The notes beneath the pieces are model-generated. The model ran no database searches. It was not told the DNA's origin and saw only the letters and a program-made list of their open reading frames with translations. Shown here one piece after another: positions 1-9,377 of a stretch of 64,000 nt of DNA. The stretch's first letter is position 1. Every line of letters begins with the position of its first letter. The stretch is taken from the NCBI RefSeq assembly GCF_002287925.1, contig NZ_CP016769.1, positions 1,116,001 to 1,180,000 on the forward strand, read 5' to 3'. Source of the DNA: Candidatus Planktophila lacus (GTDB taxonomy: Bacteria > Actinomycetota > Actinomycetes > Nanopelagicales > Nanopelagicaceae). The position numbers were made by a program, and so were the translations under genes.

Positions 1-358
1 GCCATTTTAGCGAGACTTTATCTTTAATATCTTTTGAAATAACTTCGCGCATGGCGAGAGCGGCTAAGAAAGAGATAAAACTCCAATCGCTGCGAGCACG
101 CTTCGGTGCAACGTAAAGAGAGAATAAGAGCGCGCTCTTTGGCGGCGCTTCGAATGTTCTATCTAGGCGACCGCGTCCATTACTTTGAAATTCTGCAGCA
201 ATTACTTCACCAGATTTTGCTACTGAAGAGTTAACTAACTCTGCAAGATCGCTTTGTGTGGATGCAGTGAGATCAACCACGCTTACCCGCCAGTACTGCG
301 AAATATTTGCGTCGATGATCGACTTATTAAGTGGCGCTCTTGGCGCTTGGCTACCCAC
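1..358 (-). CDS. birA: Biotin--[acetyl-CoA-carboxylase] ligase, 3' end missing
   Basis: Attaches biotin to the carrier Lys of acyl-CoA carboxylase, whose genes start just across the divergent gap. About 119 N-terminal residues are in the window. The reading contains the conserved DLTASTQSDL stretch, then AAEFQSNGRGRLDR, the biotin/ATP-binding GRGRxxR signature, and SALLFSLYV; it runs off the edge at KVSLKW, just where the PND motif is expected. There is no N-terminal winged-helix domain, so this is a catalytic-only (class I) ligase without repressor function. I chose GTG at 358 because no ATG is available in frame and a TACGGT hexamer lies 7 bases before it. Family identity is secure; the start is an inference. 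Confidence 0.88.
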   Translation of the reverse strand, partial: MGSQAPRAPLNKSIIDANISQYWRVSVVDLTASTQSDLAELVNSSVAKSGEVIAAEFQSNGRGRLDRTFEAPPKSALLFSLYVAPKRARSDWSFISFLAALAMREVISKDIKDKVSLKW

Positions 359-376
359 GACTAGTACCGTAGAGCC
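359..376. promoter_or_regulatory. Divergent promoter gap between birA and pccB
   Basis: Only 18 bases separate the two start codons. On plus, TACCGT (365-370) ends 6 bases before the pccB ATG; on minus, TACGGT (371-366) ends 7 bases before the birA GTG. Both would be -10 elements for leaderless transcripts and they overlap almost completely. No good -35 is seen. Low to moderate confidence, from sequence only. Confidence 0.4.
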
Positions 377-1948
377 ATGAGCCCAGATCTGCATACAACT
401 TCAGGAAAAATTGAAGATCTCCGACTTCGTGTCGAGGAAGCGGTCCATGCCGGATCAGCGCGCGCCGTTGAAAAGCAGCATGCCAAAGGAAAGTTAACTG
501 CTCGTGAGCGTATTGATCTACTGGTCGATGCTGACTCCTTTACCGAGATCGATGAATTTGCGCGCCACCGTTCTACGCAATTTGGAATGGAGAAGAACCG
601 TCCCTATGGAGATGGTGTTGTAATCGGAACTGCCACAGTTGATGGGCGTCCAATCGCGCTTTACTCACAAGATTTCACCGTTATGGGTGGAAGTCTTGGT
701 GAAGTTCATGCCGAAAAAATTGTAAAGATCGCTGAGTTTGCACTTAAGAGCGGTATCCCATTAATTGGAATAAATGACTCTGGTGGAGCCCGTATTCAAG
801 AAGGCGTGGCATCGCTTAATGGATATGGAAAAATCTTCCGTTTAAATACCCGTTCTTCTGGAGTTATCCCTCAGATCTCTTTAATTCTTGGGCCTTGCGC
901 CGGTGGTTCTGCTTATTCGCCTGCCTTAACGGATTTCACGGTAATGGTTAATGAGACTTCTCATATGTTTATTACAGGTCCTGATGTAATCAAAACGGTT
1001 ACTGGTGAAGATGTCGATATGGAAGAACTCGGTGGCGCATTTACTCACAATACGCGTTCCGGAAATGCTCATTACCTAGCTGATAGCGAAGCAGATGCTA
1101 TTGATTATGTGAAGGCACTTCTTTCATATCTGCCATCTAACAATATGGATGGCTCACCGCATCTTCCTCCAACTCAGAACCTAGATGAAAACGCGGCAGA
1201 TGCTGCGCTAAATACCTTGATTCCAGATAGCCCTAACCAGCCATACGATATGAAGACTCTGATCACCACTCTGGTTGATGAGGGAGAGTTCTTAGAAGTG
1301 CACGCTTTGTATGCGCCAAATATCGTCGTCGGCTTTGCGCGCATTGAAGGCGAATCAGTTGGCATTATTGCCAACCAACCTTCGCAACTTGCCGGCACTT
1401 TAGATATCAATTCCAGTGAAAAAGCAGCGCGCTTCTTACGCTTCTGCGATGCCTTTAATATTCCAATTCTTACCTTGGTAGATGTTCCTGGATTCTTACC
1501 TGGCACCGAACAAGAGTGGAACGGAATCATTCGCCGTGGCGCAAAGTTGCTTTATGCATACGCTGAAGCATCAGTTCCGCTAGTTACTTTGATTACCCGC
1601 AAAGCCTACGGTGGAGCTTTTATCGTTATGGGTTCAAAGTATTTGGGTAGCGATATTAACTTTGCATGGCCGAGTGCGGAAATCGCAGTTATGGGCGCAC
1701 AAGGTGCGGTAAATATCTTGTACCGCAAAGAGATTGCCGATGCTAAAGATCCAGAGAAGGTTCGTGCAGAGCTAGTTTCTGATTACACCGAGACGCTATC
1801 TAATCCATATGCAGCCGCAGAGCGCGGCACCATCGATAGCGTAATTGAGCCTCATCAATCACGAGCCTACATAACCAAAGCCTTCCGTACTTTAAAGACT
1901 AAGCGCGATACTTTGCCGGCACGCAAGCATGGGAATATTCCGCTCTAA
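377..1948 (+). CDS. pccB: Acyl-CoA carboxylase, carboxyltransferase (beta) subunit
   Basis: Transfers the carboxyl group from carboxybiotin to propionyl-CoA and/or acetyl-CoA. At 523 residues it has the usual length for actinobacterial AccD/PccB proteins. Visible features are the N-terminal crotonase-like half with [12 protein letters not shown] and [13 protein letters not shown] (oxyanion-hole glycines for the acyl-CoA thioester), and the C-terminal half with [13 protein letters not shown] and [14 protein letters not shown] (biotin site). The stop codon shares one base with the start of the epsilon-subunit gene. The row pccB-epsilon-maf-accA with birA divergent is a common actinobacterial arrangement. 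Substrate preference (propionyl versus acetyl) cannot be settled by eye; the overall look is PccB-like. Confidence 0.93.
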   Translation: MSPDLHTTSGKIEDLRLRVEEAVHAGSARAVEKQHAKGKLTARERIDLLVDADSFTEIDEFARHRSTQFGMEKNRPYGDGVVIGTATVDGRPIALYSQDFTVMGGSLGEVHAEKIVKIAEFALKSGIPLIGINDSGGARIQEGVASLNGYGKIFRLNTRSSGVIPQISLILGPCAGGSAYSPALTDFTVMVNETSHMFITGPDVIKTVTGEDVDMEELGGAFTHNTRSGNAHYLADSEADAIDYVKALLSYLPSNNMDGSPHLPPTQNLDENAADAALNTLIPDSPNQPYDMKTLITTLVDEGEFLEVHALYAPNIVVGFARIEGESVGIIANQPSQLAGTLDINSSEKAARFLRFCDAFNIPILTLVDVPGFLPGTEQEWNGIIRRGAKLLYAYAEASVPLVTLITRKAYGGAFIVMGSKYLGSDINFAWPSAEIAVMGAQGAVNILYRKEIADAKDPEKVRAELVSDYTETLSNPYAAAERGTIDSVIEPHQSRAYITKAFRTLKTKRDTLPARKHGNIPL

Positions 1949-2133
1949 TGAAATTTACAATCACATCTGGCAATCCAACTGATGAGGAATTGCTTGCTCT
2001 AAAGGCTGCAATTGATCACCATAAGATTCAGAATTTGGTTCCAGTAATTAAGCGCAGCGTCTTTGGTCTGCCACAATTGCGCCAACCACTTCCCCATCAG
2101 ATCACCTTTGGTGCCCGGAGAAAATCTCACTAA
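1948..2133 (+). CDS. Acyl-CoA carboxylase epsilon subunit, small
   Basis: A 61-residue protein placed between the carboxyltransferase gene and maf, exactly where actinobacteria encode the small epsilon subunit that stabilises or stimulates the alpha-beta carboxylase complex. The N-terminus ([20 protein letters not shown]) has the typical short beta strand followed by GNPTDEELAAL-like helix, and the tail carries a Trp-less, basic stretch rather than the common W-x-R ending. It overlaps both neighbours by one base (TAATG junctions), so it is translationally coupled to them. Epsilon subunits are poorly conserved; the call relies on the N-terminal motif plus context. Confidence 0.8.
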   Translation: MKFTITSGNPTDEELLALKAAIDHHKIQNLVPVIKRSVFGLPQLRQPLPHQITFGARRKSH

Positions 2134-2735
2134 TGCCAAAGATAGTTCTTGCTTCACAATCAACTTCGCGCCGCCGCTTGCTGGAGGGCGCTGGAATTAA
2201 TCCGACGATCATCGTTAGCAACGTAGATGAAGAAACCGTTTTCTTTAACGCGATGTCACCGGCTGACATGGTTATTGCGCTAGCCGTGACGAAAGCTCAC
2301 ACAGTTCGCGAGCAGATTGATTACCCCGCGCTGATAATTGGGTGCGATTCAACTTTTGATGTTGATGGCGTCTCATTCGGAAAGCCAGGAACTCCAGATA
2401 TAGCCCGCGAACGCGCCAAGAAAATTAGCGGTCGATCAGGTTTGCTACATACCGGCCACTGCATTATCGATACCGCTCAGGGACGAGAAATAGCAGATCG
2501 AGTTACAACAAAGGTGACTTTTTCAGAGTTAACCGATCACGAGATCGAGGATTACATAGCATCCGGAGAACCGCTTCAAGTTGCAGGTGGTTTTACTCTA
2601 GATGGTTTTGGTTCGCCATTTATTCCTGTTATCGAAGGCGATTACACAAATGTGGTCGGGCTATCAATGCCGTTCTTACGATCTGCAATGTCACAACTTG
2701 GATACTCTTGGCCAGAAGTTAAGGAGATGCGATGA
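2133..2735 (+). CDS. maf: Maf-family nucleotide pyrophosphatase
   Basis: Hydrolyses non-canonical or modified nucleoside triphosphates (dTTP/UTP or m7GTP class) to monophosphates and pyrophosphate. The 200-residue protein begins with the family signature [17 protein letters not shown], has the conserved IIGCDS acid region and the [13 protein letters not shown] stretch near residues 95-115, and ends with the VVGLSMP motif. It sits inside the carboxylase operon, overlapping the upstream gene by one base and the downstream gene by four (ATGA), as in many actinobacteria. This is a neighbour by tradition rather than pathway. Which Maf subclass it belongs to is not decided here. Confidence 0.9.
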   Translation: MPKIVLASQSTSRRRLLEGAGINPTIIVSNVDEETVFFNAMSPADMVIALAVTKAHTVREQIDYPALIIGCDSTFDVDGVSFGKPGTPDIARERAKKISGRSGLLHTGHCIIDTAQGREIADRVTTKVTFSELTDHEIEDYIASGEPLQVAGGFTLDGFGSPFIPVIEGDYTNVVGLSMPFLRSAMSQLGYSWPEVKEMR

Positions 2736-4450
2736 AACGCGTTCTAATTGCTAACCGTGGCGAAATCGCGCTACGCGTTATTCGCGCTTGCCGTGATCAT
2801 GGAATTGAGAGCGTCGCTGTTTACGCCGAGGAAGACCGCGATGCCCTACACGTTAAGAGCGCTGACTTTGCCTTCTCGCTAAATGGCGTTACTGCAACTC
2901 AAACTTATTTAGATATTTCAAAGATTATCGCTGCAGCAAAGTCTTCTGGAGCAGATGCGGTTCATCCAGGATATGGATTCCTTTCAGAGCGAGCAGATTT
3001 TGCACAAGCAGTTATTGACGCTGGATTGATTTGGATCGGCCCACCTCCTGCCGCGATTAGCGCGTTAGGTGACAAGGTTTCAGCGCGACGAATCGCTGCC
3101 AAAGCAGGAGCACCGCTAGTCGCCGGAACTAAAGATCCTGTGGCAGGTGCGGAAGAAGTCACCGCCTTTGCAAAAGAACATGGCTTACCTGTCGCAATTA
3201 AGGCAGCTTTCGGTGGTGGAGGTCGTGGATTAAAGGTTGCGCACACCATGGAAGAAATTCCTGAACTATTTGCATCTGCTGTTCGTGAGGCTATTGCTGG
3301 TTTCGGACGCGGCGAATGCTTTGTAGAACGCTACTTGGATAAGCCTCGTCACGTAGAAACCCAAGTCTTAGTTGATCAACATGGAAACGCAGTAGTTGTT
3401 AGTACGCGTGACTGTTCGCTGCAACGCCGCCATCAAAAGCTTGTAGAAGAAGCGCCCGCTCCATTCTTAACTGATGCGCAGAATGAAGAGCTCTACCGCT
3501 CAAGTAAAGCGATCATGAAAGAGGCTGGCTATGTGGGTGCCGGTACCTGCGAATTCTTAGTTGGCGCGGATGGAACTATCTCCTTCCTAGAGGTTAATAC
3601 GCGCCTGCAAGTCGAACACCCAGTCAGCGAAGAAGTAACTGGAATCGACTTGGTACGTGAACAATTTAGAATTGCGATGGGCGAGAAACTTGGTTTCACG
3701 GATCCAGAAATTCGTGGCCATTCTCTTGAATTTCGAATCAACGGCGAAGATCCAGGACGTTCATTCCTGCCAGCCCCAGGTCAAATAACACAATGGAATT
3801 TACCCTCTGGTCCTGGAGTACGCGTTGATGCGGGATTTAAGAAAGGCGACACAATCGGTGGCAACTTTGATTCACTTCTAGCGAAGTTGATCGTCACTGG
3901 CGCAACGCGTAAACAAGCCATCGAGAGAGCACGTCGCGCACTTGCAGAATTTGAAGTGGATGGTTTAGCAACAGCAATCCCATTCCATCGCGCGATTCTG
4001 GAAGATCCGGCATACACAGAAGAATTCAAGGTCTATACAAGTTATATTGAAAATGAATTTAAGAACGATATCCCGGCATTTTCCGCCACACCTATTCCTG
4101 TAACAACTAAGGTAGCGGCAGAACATTTAGTTGCTGAAGTAAATGGCAAACGCTTCGAGGTAAAACTGCATACGCCAGAACCTGTTGTTAAGCGCCATCG
4201 TGCTAAAGAATCAAAGGTAAGCGGTGCAGGTGGATCAGGTTTAGCAAGCCCAATGCAAGGAACAGTAGTAAAAGTTGCAGTTGAAGAGGGCGCTCTTGTT
4301 GAGATTGGTGACTTGGTTATTGTCTTAGAGGCGATGAAGATGGAGCAACCACTGCTTGCCCACAAAGCAGGCAAAATCGCTAATCTAAAAGCGGTTATTG
4401 GCGAAATTGTTTCAAGTGGCACAGTTTTGTGCGACATTCTTGATGCATAA
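2732..4450 (+). CDS. accA3: Acyl-CoA carboxylase alpha subunit (biotin carboxylase + BCCP)
   Basis: Carboxylates its own biotin with ATP and bicarbonate, then hands the group to the beta subunit encoded upstream. The 572 residues hold a biotin carboxylase N-domain ([18 protein letters not shown]), an ATP-grasp with [13 protein letters not shown] (glycine-rich loop near residue 160), the [16 protein letters not shown] catalytic stretch, a biotin carboxylase C-domain, and a C-terminal BCCP domain from about 500. The biotin-accepting lysine is K536 in EAMKM, 35 residues from the end as expected. It overlaps maf by four bases and ends the operon. Known AccA3/PccA proteins of actinobacteria serve several beta subunits. 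Confidence 0.95.
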   Translation: MKRVLIANRGEIALRVIRACRDHGIESVAVYAEEDRDALHVKSADFAFSLNGVTATQTYLDISKIIAAAKSSGADAVHPGYGFLSERADFAQAVIDAGLIWIGPPPAAISALGDKVSARRIAAKAGAPLVAGTKDPVAGAEEVTAFAKEHGLPVAIKAAFGGGGRGLKVAHTMEEIPELFASAVREAIAGFGRGECFVERYLDKPRHVETQVLVDQHGNAVVVSTRDCSLQRRHQKLVEEAPAPFLTDAQNEELYRSSKAIMKEAGYVGAGTCEFLVGADGTISFLEVNTRLQVEHPVSEEVTGIDLVREQFRIAMGEKLGFTDPEIRGHSLEFRINGEDPGRSFLPAPGQITQWNLPSGPGVRVDAGFKKGDTIGGNFDSLLAKLIVTGATRKQAIERARRALAEFEVDGLATAIPFHRAILEDPAYTEEFKVYTSYIENEFKNDIPAFSATPIPVTTKVAAEHLVAEVNGKRFEVKLHTPEPVVKRHRAKESKVSGAGGSGLASPMQGTVVKVAVEEGALVEIGDLVIVLEAMKMEQPLLAHKAGKIANLKAVIGEIVSSGTVLCDILDA

Positions 4451-4470
4451 TTTCCTTTCCTAACTCGCAA

Positions 4471-4505
4471 TTCACAAGTTGATTTAATCCAGTTACGCTG
4501 GGGCT
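4471..4505 (+). promoter_or_regulatory. Predicted promoter for the mutase-deoC operon
   Basis: TTCACA (4471-4476), a 17-base spacer, then TACGCT (4494-4499), which ends 6 bases before the ATG at 4506. There is no Shine-Dalgarno sequence, so a leaderless transcript is predicted. Seen in sequence; not tested. Confidence 0.45.
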
Positions 4506-6137
4506 ATGAACGCGCAGCTTTTGGCCGAAGTACAAGCCTGGATAGCCGATGATCCAGATCCAAAGACCGCAGCGGAGTTATCGAAACTTATTGAATCAGG
4601 CGACGAAACGACTTTAAGAAAGTATTTCGCAGGGTTTCTCCAATTCGGAACTGCAGGGCTGCGCGGACCAATCGGCCCAGGCCCTTCATCTATGAATCGC
4701 GCTGTTGTAGGGCGCACCGCTGCCGGTTTAGTTGCTTACATGAAAGAGCGCGGACTCAGCCGCGTGGTAATTGGACGCGATGCGCGTTACGGATCAGAAG
4801 ATTTCACAGAAGAATCTGCTCAGATATTTTCAGGTGCAGGATTTGAGGTATTTGTCCTGCCGCGACCACTTCCAACTCCAGTACTAGCTTTTGCTACCCA
4901 TGAACTTAACTGTGATCTCGGCGTTATGGTCACCGCTAGCCATAATCCACCGCAAGATAACGGCTACAAGGTTTATATCGGGCCAACTGCCGACGGTATT
5001 GAATACGCCGCATCACAAATCATCAATCCAACTGATGGCTTGATCGCAAAAGAGATTGATTTAGTTAACTCTCTCAAGGCTGTACCTAGAGGTAAATCAT
5101 GGACTGTCTTAAATGATGTGGTTGTAGATAAATACGTTGCACGTACAGCAAAACTTGCGCCACGACCTGGTTCTCTCAAAATTGTTTACACCGCAATGCA
5201 TGGTGTTGGTACTGAGACTGTAGAAAAGGTATTTGCTAAAGCGGGCTTTCCCAACTTGGTTTTAGTTAGTGAACAAGCAGAACCTGATCCAGATTTCCCA
5301 ACTGTGGCATTTCCAAACCCAGAAGAACCAGGTGCGATTGATTTAGCGCTAGCAAAAGCGCGCCAAGTTGGCGCCGATTTAGTTATCGCCAATGACCCGG
5401 ATGCCGATCGCTGCGCTGCTGCAGTAAATGGCCCAAGCGGTGGCTGGCGAATGCTGCGTGGTGATGAACTCGGCATAATCTTCGGAGAATGGATTGCGCG
5501 ATCGATGGTGCAAGATAAGACAAAGACCGGCGCCTTTGGTAATTCGATCGTCTCTTCATCGGCGCTGAGCAAGATTGCTGCTCACTATGTAATCGACTTT
5601 AAAGAGGTTTTAACCGGCTTTAAATGGCTCGCCAAGATCGAAGATCTCGCCTTTGGTTACGAAGAAGCGATCGGTTACTCAGTCGATTCTGAGACTGTTA
5701 ACGATAAGGACGGCATTTCTGCAGCACTTTTCTTAGCTCAAATTGCAACTGATCTAAACGCTGACGGAAAAACGCTCGTAGATCTATTAAATGAGGTTTG
5801 GGCTCGTCACGGTTTCCATGGCACTGAACAAATCTCAATTCGAGTTAGCGATATGTCCCGCATTACCGAACTTCTGGCGGGATTGCGTAAGAACCCTCCT
5901 GCAGAAATTGCAGGCCGTGCGGTATCGTCAATCGATGATTTGGCAGCGCCTAAAGATGGACTTCCCCCAACAGATGGGTTACGGATCTGGCTTGATGGAG
6001 GAATTCGCATCATTATCCGTCCGAGCGGAACTGAAGCAAAGATGAAGTGCTACATCGAGGTCATAACTAAAGATGAAAAGTCGGCAAACGATCTTTTGAA
6101 CCAATTGCGCCAACCACTTAAGGATTTTCTCGCATGA
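4506..6137 (+). CDS. pmmB: Phosphoglucomutase/phosphomannomutase family (possible phosphopentomutase)
   Basis: A 543-residue alpha-D-phosphohexomutase: TASHNP (phosphoserine loop near residue 150), NDPDADRCAA (metal-binding DPDADR near 300), a GYEEAIGYSVD sugar-binding loop and the C-terminal phosphate loop RPSGTEAKMKCY. Members of this family lie in nucleoside-catabolism clusters of actinobacteria next to deoC, add, deoA and cdd, and there a phosphopentomutase role (ribose or deoxyribose 1-phosphate to 5-phosphate) is expected because no deoB-type gene is present. That role is inferred from context; sequence alone supports only a phosphosugar mutase. The stop overlaps the deoC start by four bases, which argues for a joint function. 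Confidence 0.85.
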   Translation: MNAQLLAEVQAWIADDPDPKTAAELSKLIESGDETTLRKYFAGFLQFGTAGLRGPIGPGPSSMNRAVVGRTAAGLVAYMKERGLSRVVIGRDARYGSEDFTEESAQIFSGAGFEVFVLPRPLPTPVLAFATHELNCDLGVMVTASHNPPQDNGYKVYIGPTADGIEYAASQIINPTDGLIAKEIDLVNSLKAVPRGKSWTVLNDVVVDKYVARTAKLAPRPGSLKIVYTAMHGVGTETVEKVFAKAGFPNLVLVSEQAEPDPDFPTVAFPNPEEPGAIDLALAKARQVGADLVIANDPDADRCAAAVNGPSGGWRMLRGDELGIIFGEWIARSMVQDKTKTGAFGNSIVSSSALSKIAAHYVIDFKEVLTGFKWLAKIEDLAFGYEEAIGYSVDSETVNDKDGISAALFLAQIATDLNADGKTLVDLLNEVWARHGFHGTEQISIRVSDMSRITELLAGLRKNPPAEIAGRAVSSIDDLAAPKDGLPPTDGLRIWLDGGIRIIIRPSGTEAKMKCYIEVITKDEKSANDLLNQLRQPLKDFLA

Positions 6138-7081
6138 GCTTCTATGGAATAGTCGATGGCAGTGAAGGTTCGCTTAAGAACTTTCTCTCACAACTTCCTG
6201 GCGTAGACCAAGTTGGCGCGGAAGCTCGCGCTGCCATGTTGGCAACTCGCAGCATCAAGACAACTAGCAAACGTTGGGCGATAGACACTGCCATTTCAAT
6301 GGTTGATCTAACAACTTTAGAAGGTGCTGATACCCCTGGAAAGGTTCGCGCGCTTTGCACAAAGGCGGTACGCCCTGATCCAACTGATTTAACGATTCCA
6401 AGTGTTGGTGCGGTCTGCGTTTACAACGATATGGTTTCGATTGCACGAACCCATTTAGATGCGATCGGCGGCAAGCACGTTCCAGTTGCTGCTGTCTCAA
6501 CTGCATTCCCATCAGGTCGCGCATCGATGGAAGTTAAGATCCAAGATACCCAAGATGCGATCGATGCTGGCGCGGCCGAAATAGATATGGTGATCGATCG
6601 TGGCGCTTTCTTATCGGGCAAATTTGGGCTGGTTTTTGATGAGATCGTAAAGATCCGCGAAGTTTGCGGTGATCGTGCGCATCTAAAGGTTATCTTTGAA
6701 ACTGGCGAATTAGTTACCTATGACAATGTTCGCAAAGCCTCGTATCTAGCGATGCTCGCTGGCGCAGATTTCATCAAGACTTCAACGGGAAAGGTCGCAC
6801 CTGCCGCCACTCCCCCAGTTGTCCTTGTGATGTTAGAGGCGGTCCGTGATTTCTATGCGATGACAAATCGCCGTATCGGAGTAAAGCCTGCCGGCGGAAT
6901 TAGAAATACTAAAGATGCGATCAAGCAGTTAGTTCTCGTTAATGAGACCGCGGGCCCAGAATGGCTAACACCAGAGTTTTTCCGCATTGGAGCCAGCGCT
7001 CTTTTAAACGACCTTTTGATGCAACGCATGAAAATGGATGATGGCTACTACGCTAGCCCTAACTACGTAACGATCGATTAA
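6134..7081 (+). CDS. deoC: Deoxyribose-phosphate aldolase
   Basis: Cleaves 2-deoxyribose 5-phosphate to glyceraldehyde 3-phosphate and acetaldehyde, the final step of deoxyribonucleoside breakdown. The 315-residue sequence carries the Schiff-base lysine region FIKTSTGK, the conserved AAEIDMVIDRGA segment and GVKPAGGIR, which holds the second active-site lysine. It is longer than the E. coli type enzyme because of an N-terminal helical extension, as in other actinobacterial DeoC proteins. It is coupled to the upstream mutase (ATGA overlap) and is followed after 22 bases by an aldehyde dehydrogenase that could oxidise the acetaldehyde. Confidence 0.94.
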   Translation: MSFYGIVDGSEGSLKNFLSQLPGVDQVGAEARAAMLATRSIKTTSKRWAIDTAISMVDLTTLEGADTPGKVRALCTKAVRPDPTDLTIPSVGAVCVYNDMVSIARTHLDAIGGKHVPVAAVSTAFPSGRASMEVKIQDTQDAIDAGAAEIDMVIDRGAFLSGKFGLVFDEIVKIREVCGDRAHLKVIFETGELVTYDNVRKASYLAMLAGADFIKTSTGKVAPAATPPVVLVMLEAVRDFYAMTNRRIGVKPAGGIRNTKDAIKQLVLVNETAGPEWLTPEFFRIGASALLNDLLMQRMKMDDGYYASPNYVTID

Positions 7082-7103
7082 GAGAAGGCGCAAAGGATCA
7101 GTC

Positions 7104-8537
7104 ATGACTTTAGAATATGCACCAGCACCCGAGTCTCGCGCAATCGTTTCGATTAAACCGAAGTACGGACACTTCATAGATGGCAAATTTGTTAATGGGC
7201 GCAATCACTTTGCCACAATTAACCCAGCAACTGAAGAAGTGCTTAGCCAGATCGCTCTCGGAAACGCCAGTGATGTAGATAAGGCAGTTATTGCTGCGCA
7301 GAAGGCCTACACAAAGACTTGGTCAAAACTATCTGGCAAAGAACGCGGTAAGTACCTGTATCGCATAGCGCGCATCTTGCAAGAGCGCGCCCGCGAATTT
7401 GCAGTCCTTGAAACTCTAGATAACGGTAAGCCAATTCGCGAAACCCGCGATATCGATATTCCGTTAGTTGCCGCGCACTTCTTTTATCACGCCGGATGGG
7501 CCGATAAATTAGATTACGCCGGCATGGGTAAGTCACCAAAGCCACATGGAGTCGCCGGCCAGATAATTCCTTGGAACTTCCCGTTATTGATGTTGGCGTG
7601 GAAGGTAGCGCCAGCTCTTGCAACTGGAAATACCGTTGTGTTAAAACCTGCTGAGACAACCTCGCTGACCGCACTTTTATTTGCTGAGGTTTGCCAACAA
7701 GCTGAACTTCCAAATGGCGTTGTAAACATTGTTACTGGCGATGGATCTACAGGATCTGCGATCGTTAACCACCCTGGCATCCACAAGATCGCATTTACTG
7801 GTTCTACTGAAGTCGGCAAGAAGATTGCTCGCGCCATCGCCGGCACCAATAAGAAAGCCACCCTTGAACTAGGCGGAAAAGGCGCAAATATCGTCTTTGA
7901 TGACGCCCCTGTCGATGAGACGGTCGAAGGCATTGTTAACGGTATTTTCTTTAATCAGGGACATGTCTGCTGTGCTGGATCACGTTTGATCTTGCAAGAA
8001 GGTATCGCAGATGAAATTACCGAAAAGTTAAAGGCTCGCATGTCAAAGATTCGCGTAGGAGATCCATTAGATAAGAACACTGATCTTGGCGCAATTAACT
8101 CACGCGAGCAGTTAGCAAAGATTCATGAGTTATCTGCAGCAGGAGATTCTGAAGGCGCCGAACGCTGGAGCCCGGCTTGCAACTTATCCGATAAAGGTTT
8201 CTGGTTTGCACCAACTATCTTTACCGGTGTTACGCAAGCCCACCGCATCGCGCGCGAAGAGATCTTTGGACCAGTACTTTCTATTCTCACTTTCCGCACG
8301 CCACAAGAGGCGATCGAAAAAGCAAATAACACTCCATTTGGGTTATCTGCAGGCGTATGGAGTGAGAAAGGCTCGCGAATTCTTTGGGCCACTCAACAAC
8401 TACGCGCCGGCGTTATCTGGGCCAATACCTTTAACAAATTTGATCCAACATCACCATTTGGTGGATATAAAGAATCCGGCTGGGGACGCGAAGGCGGAAA
8501 ACATGGCCTGGCTTCTTATCTGAAGGAGGGAAAGTAA
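7104..8537 (+). CDS. NAD(P)-dependent aldehyde dehydrogenase
   Basis: A complete 477-residue aldehyde dehydrogenase. Visible signatures are IIPWNFPLLM (155-164, NAD pocket and oxyanion Asn), the FTGSTEVGKKI Rossmann turn, LELGGKGANIVF with the general base E256, GHVCCAGSR with the catalytic cysteine at about 289, and EEIFGPVLSI near the C-terminus. Acetaldehyde made by the adjacent DeoC is the obvious substrate, giving acetate or acetyl units, but this is inferred from position. A ribosome-binding site (AAAGGATC) precedes the ATG. The gene is immediately followed by a second, shortened family member that starts right after its stop codon. Confidence 0.9.
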   Translation: MTLEYAPAPESRAIVSIKPKYGHFIDGKFVNGRNHFATINPATEEVLSQIALGNASDVDKAVIAAQKAYTKTWSKLSGKERGKYLYRIARILQERAREFAVLETLDNGKPIRETRDIDIPLVAAHFFYHAGWADKLDYAGMGKSPKPHGVAGQIIPWNFPLLMLAWKVAPALATGNTVVLKPAETTSLTALLFAEVCQQAELPNGVVNIVTGDGSTGSAIVNHPGIHKIAFTGSTEVGKKIARAIAGTNKKATLELGGKGANIVFDDAPVDETVEGIVNGIFFNQGHVCCAGSRLILQEGIADEITEKLKARMSKIRVGDPLDKNTDLGAINSREQLAKIHELSAAGDSEGAERWSPACNLSDKGFWFAPTIFTGVTQAHRIAREEIFGPVLSILTFRTPQEAIEKANNTPFGLSAGVWSEKGSRILWATQQLRAGVIWANTFNKFDPTSPFGGYKESGWGREGGKHGLASYLKEGK

Positions 8538-9374
8538 ATGTCACGTCTTGAAGTGAAGAAGACTTACAAGCTCTACATCAATGGCGCTTTCCCACGTAGT
8601 GAATCAGGGCGCATCTACGAAGTAACCGATGCAAAGGGAACTTTCATCGCTAATCCTGCGCTGGCATCACGTAAAGATCTACGCGATGCAGTTGTTGCCG
8701 CGCGCGCTGCACAGATTGGTTGGGCAAAAGCAACTGCCTACAACCGCGGACAAATTCTCTATCGCATTGCAGAGATGCTCGAAGGTCGCGCAGATCAGAT
8801 TGCCAACGAAATTTCTGCCACATCTGGCGTAACTCCCAAGAAGGCGCATGAGCAACTTATGGCTGCGATCGATCGTTGGGTTTGGTATGCCGGCTGGAGC
8901 GATAAGTTGGCTGCAGCATTTGGCTCAACAAACCCAGTTGCTGGCCCTTATTACAACTTCACTATCCCTGAAGCGCAAGGCGTTATTGCAGTTGCGCCAA
9001 AAGATGAATTCTTAGCCTTTATCGATTCCATCGCGCCAGTTATTACATCTGGTAATTCAGTTATCGCCCTAGTGCCTGGTGCATCAGCGGTTCCGGCGAT
9101 GACCTTTGCCGAAGTTTTAGCGACTAGCGATCTACCTCATGGAGTTATAAATATCCTTACTGGTTCACATGACGAGCTTGCTCCTTGGGCGGCATCACAT
9201 ATGGATATCGATGGCATGGATATATCTGGAATCGATAAGAAGAAGCGCACCGCACTTAAAGAAGCAGGCGCTGAAAATCTAAAGCGGATCCATCATTTTG
9301 ACGATGCCCAGACCCCAAATCGTATCTATGCATTTATGGAAGCAAAGACGGTCTGGCACCCAATCGGGGTTTAA
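8538..9374 (+). CDS. Truncated aldehyde dehydrogenase-family protein, probably non-catalytic
   Basis: A 278-residue relative of aldehyde dehydrogenases that covers only the coenzyme-binding part. The N-terminus (YKLYINGAFPRSESGR) aligns with the family start, and DLPHGVINILTG corresponds to the turn near residue 205 of the upstream enzyme. It then departs, with no ELGGK general base and no catalytic-cysteine motif. Usual family length is about 480. Nothing in other frames downstream restores the missing half, and the frame is clean, so it looks like a deliberate short protein rather than a recent break. A short partner of this kind beside a full-length enzyme is, from memory, also present in other actinobacterial deoC clusters. 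A subunit or regulatory role with the upstream enzyme is a guess. Confidence 0.75.
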   Translation: MSRLEVKKTYKLYINGAFPRSESGRIYEVTDAKGTFIANPALASRKDLRDAVVAARAAQIGWAKATAYNRGQILYRIAEMLEGRADQIANEISATSGVTPKKAHEQLMAAIDRWVWYAGWSDKLAAAFGSTNPVAGPYYNFTIPEAQGVIAVAPKDEFLAFIDSIAPVITSGNSVIALVPGASAVPAMTFAEVLATSDLPHGVINILTGSHDELAPWAASHMDIDGMDISGIDKKKRTALKEAGAENLKRIHHFDDAQTPNRIYAFMEAKTVWHPIGV

Positions 9375-9377
9375 CTC

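Noticed and set aside
8538-9374. Pseudogene by frameshift of an aldehyde dehydrogenase
   Set aside because: No catalytic-half remnant follows in any frame before add, and the reading frame is intact with a normal stop.
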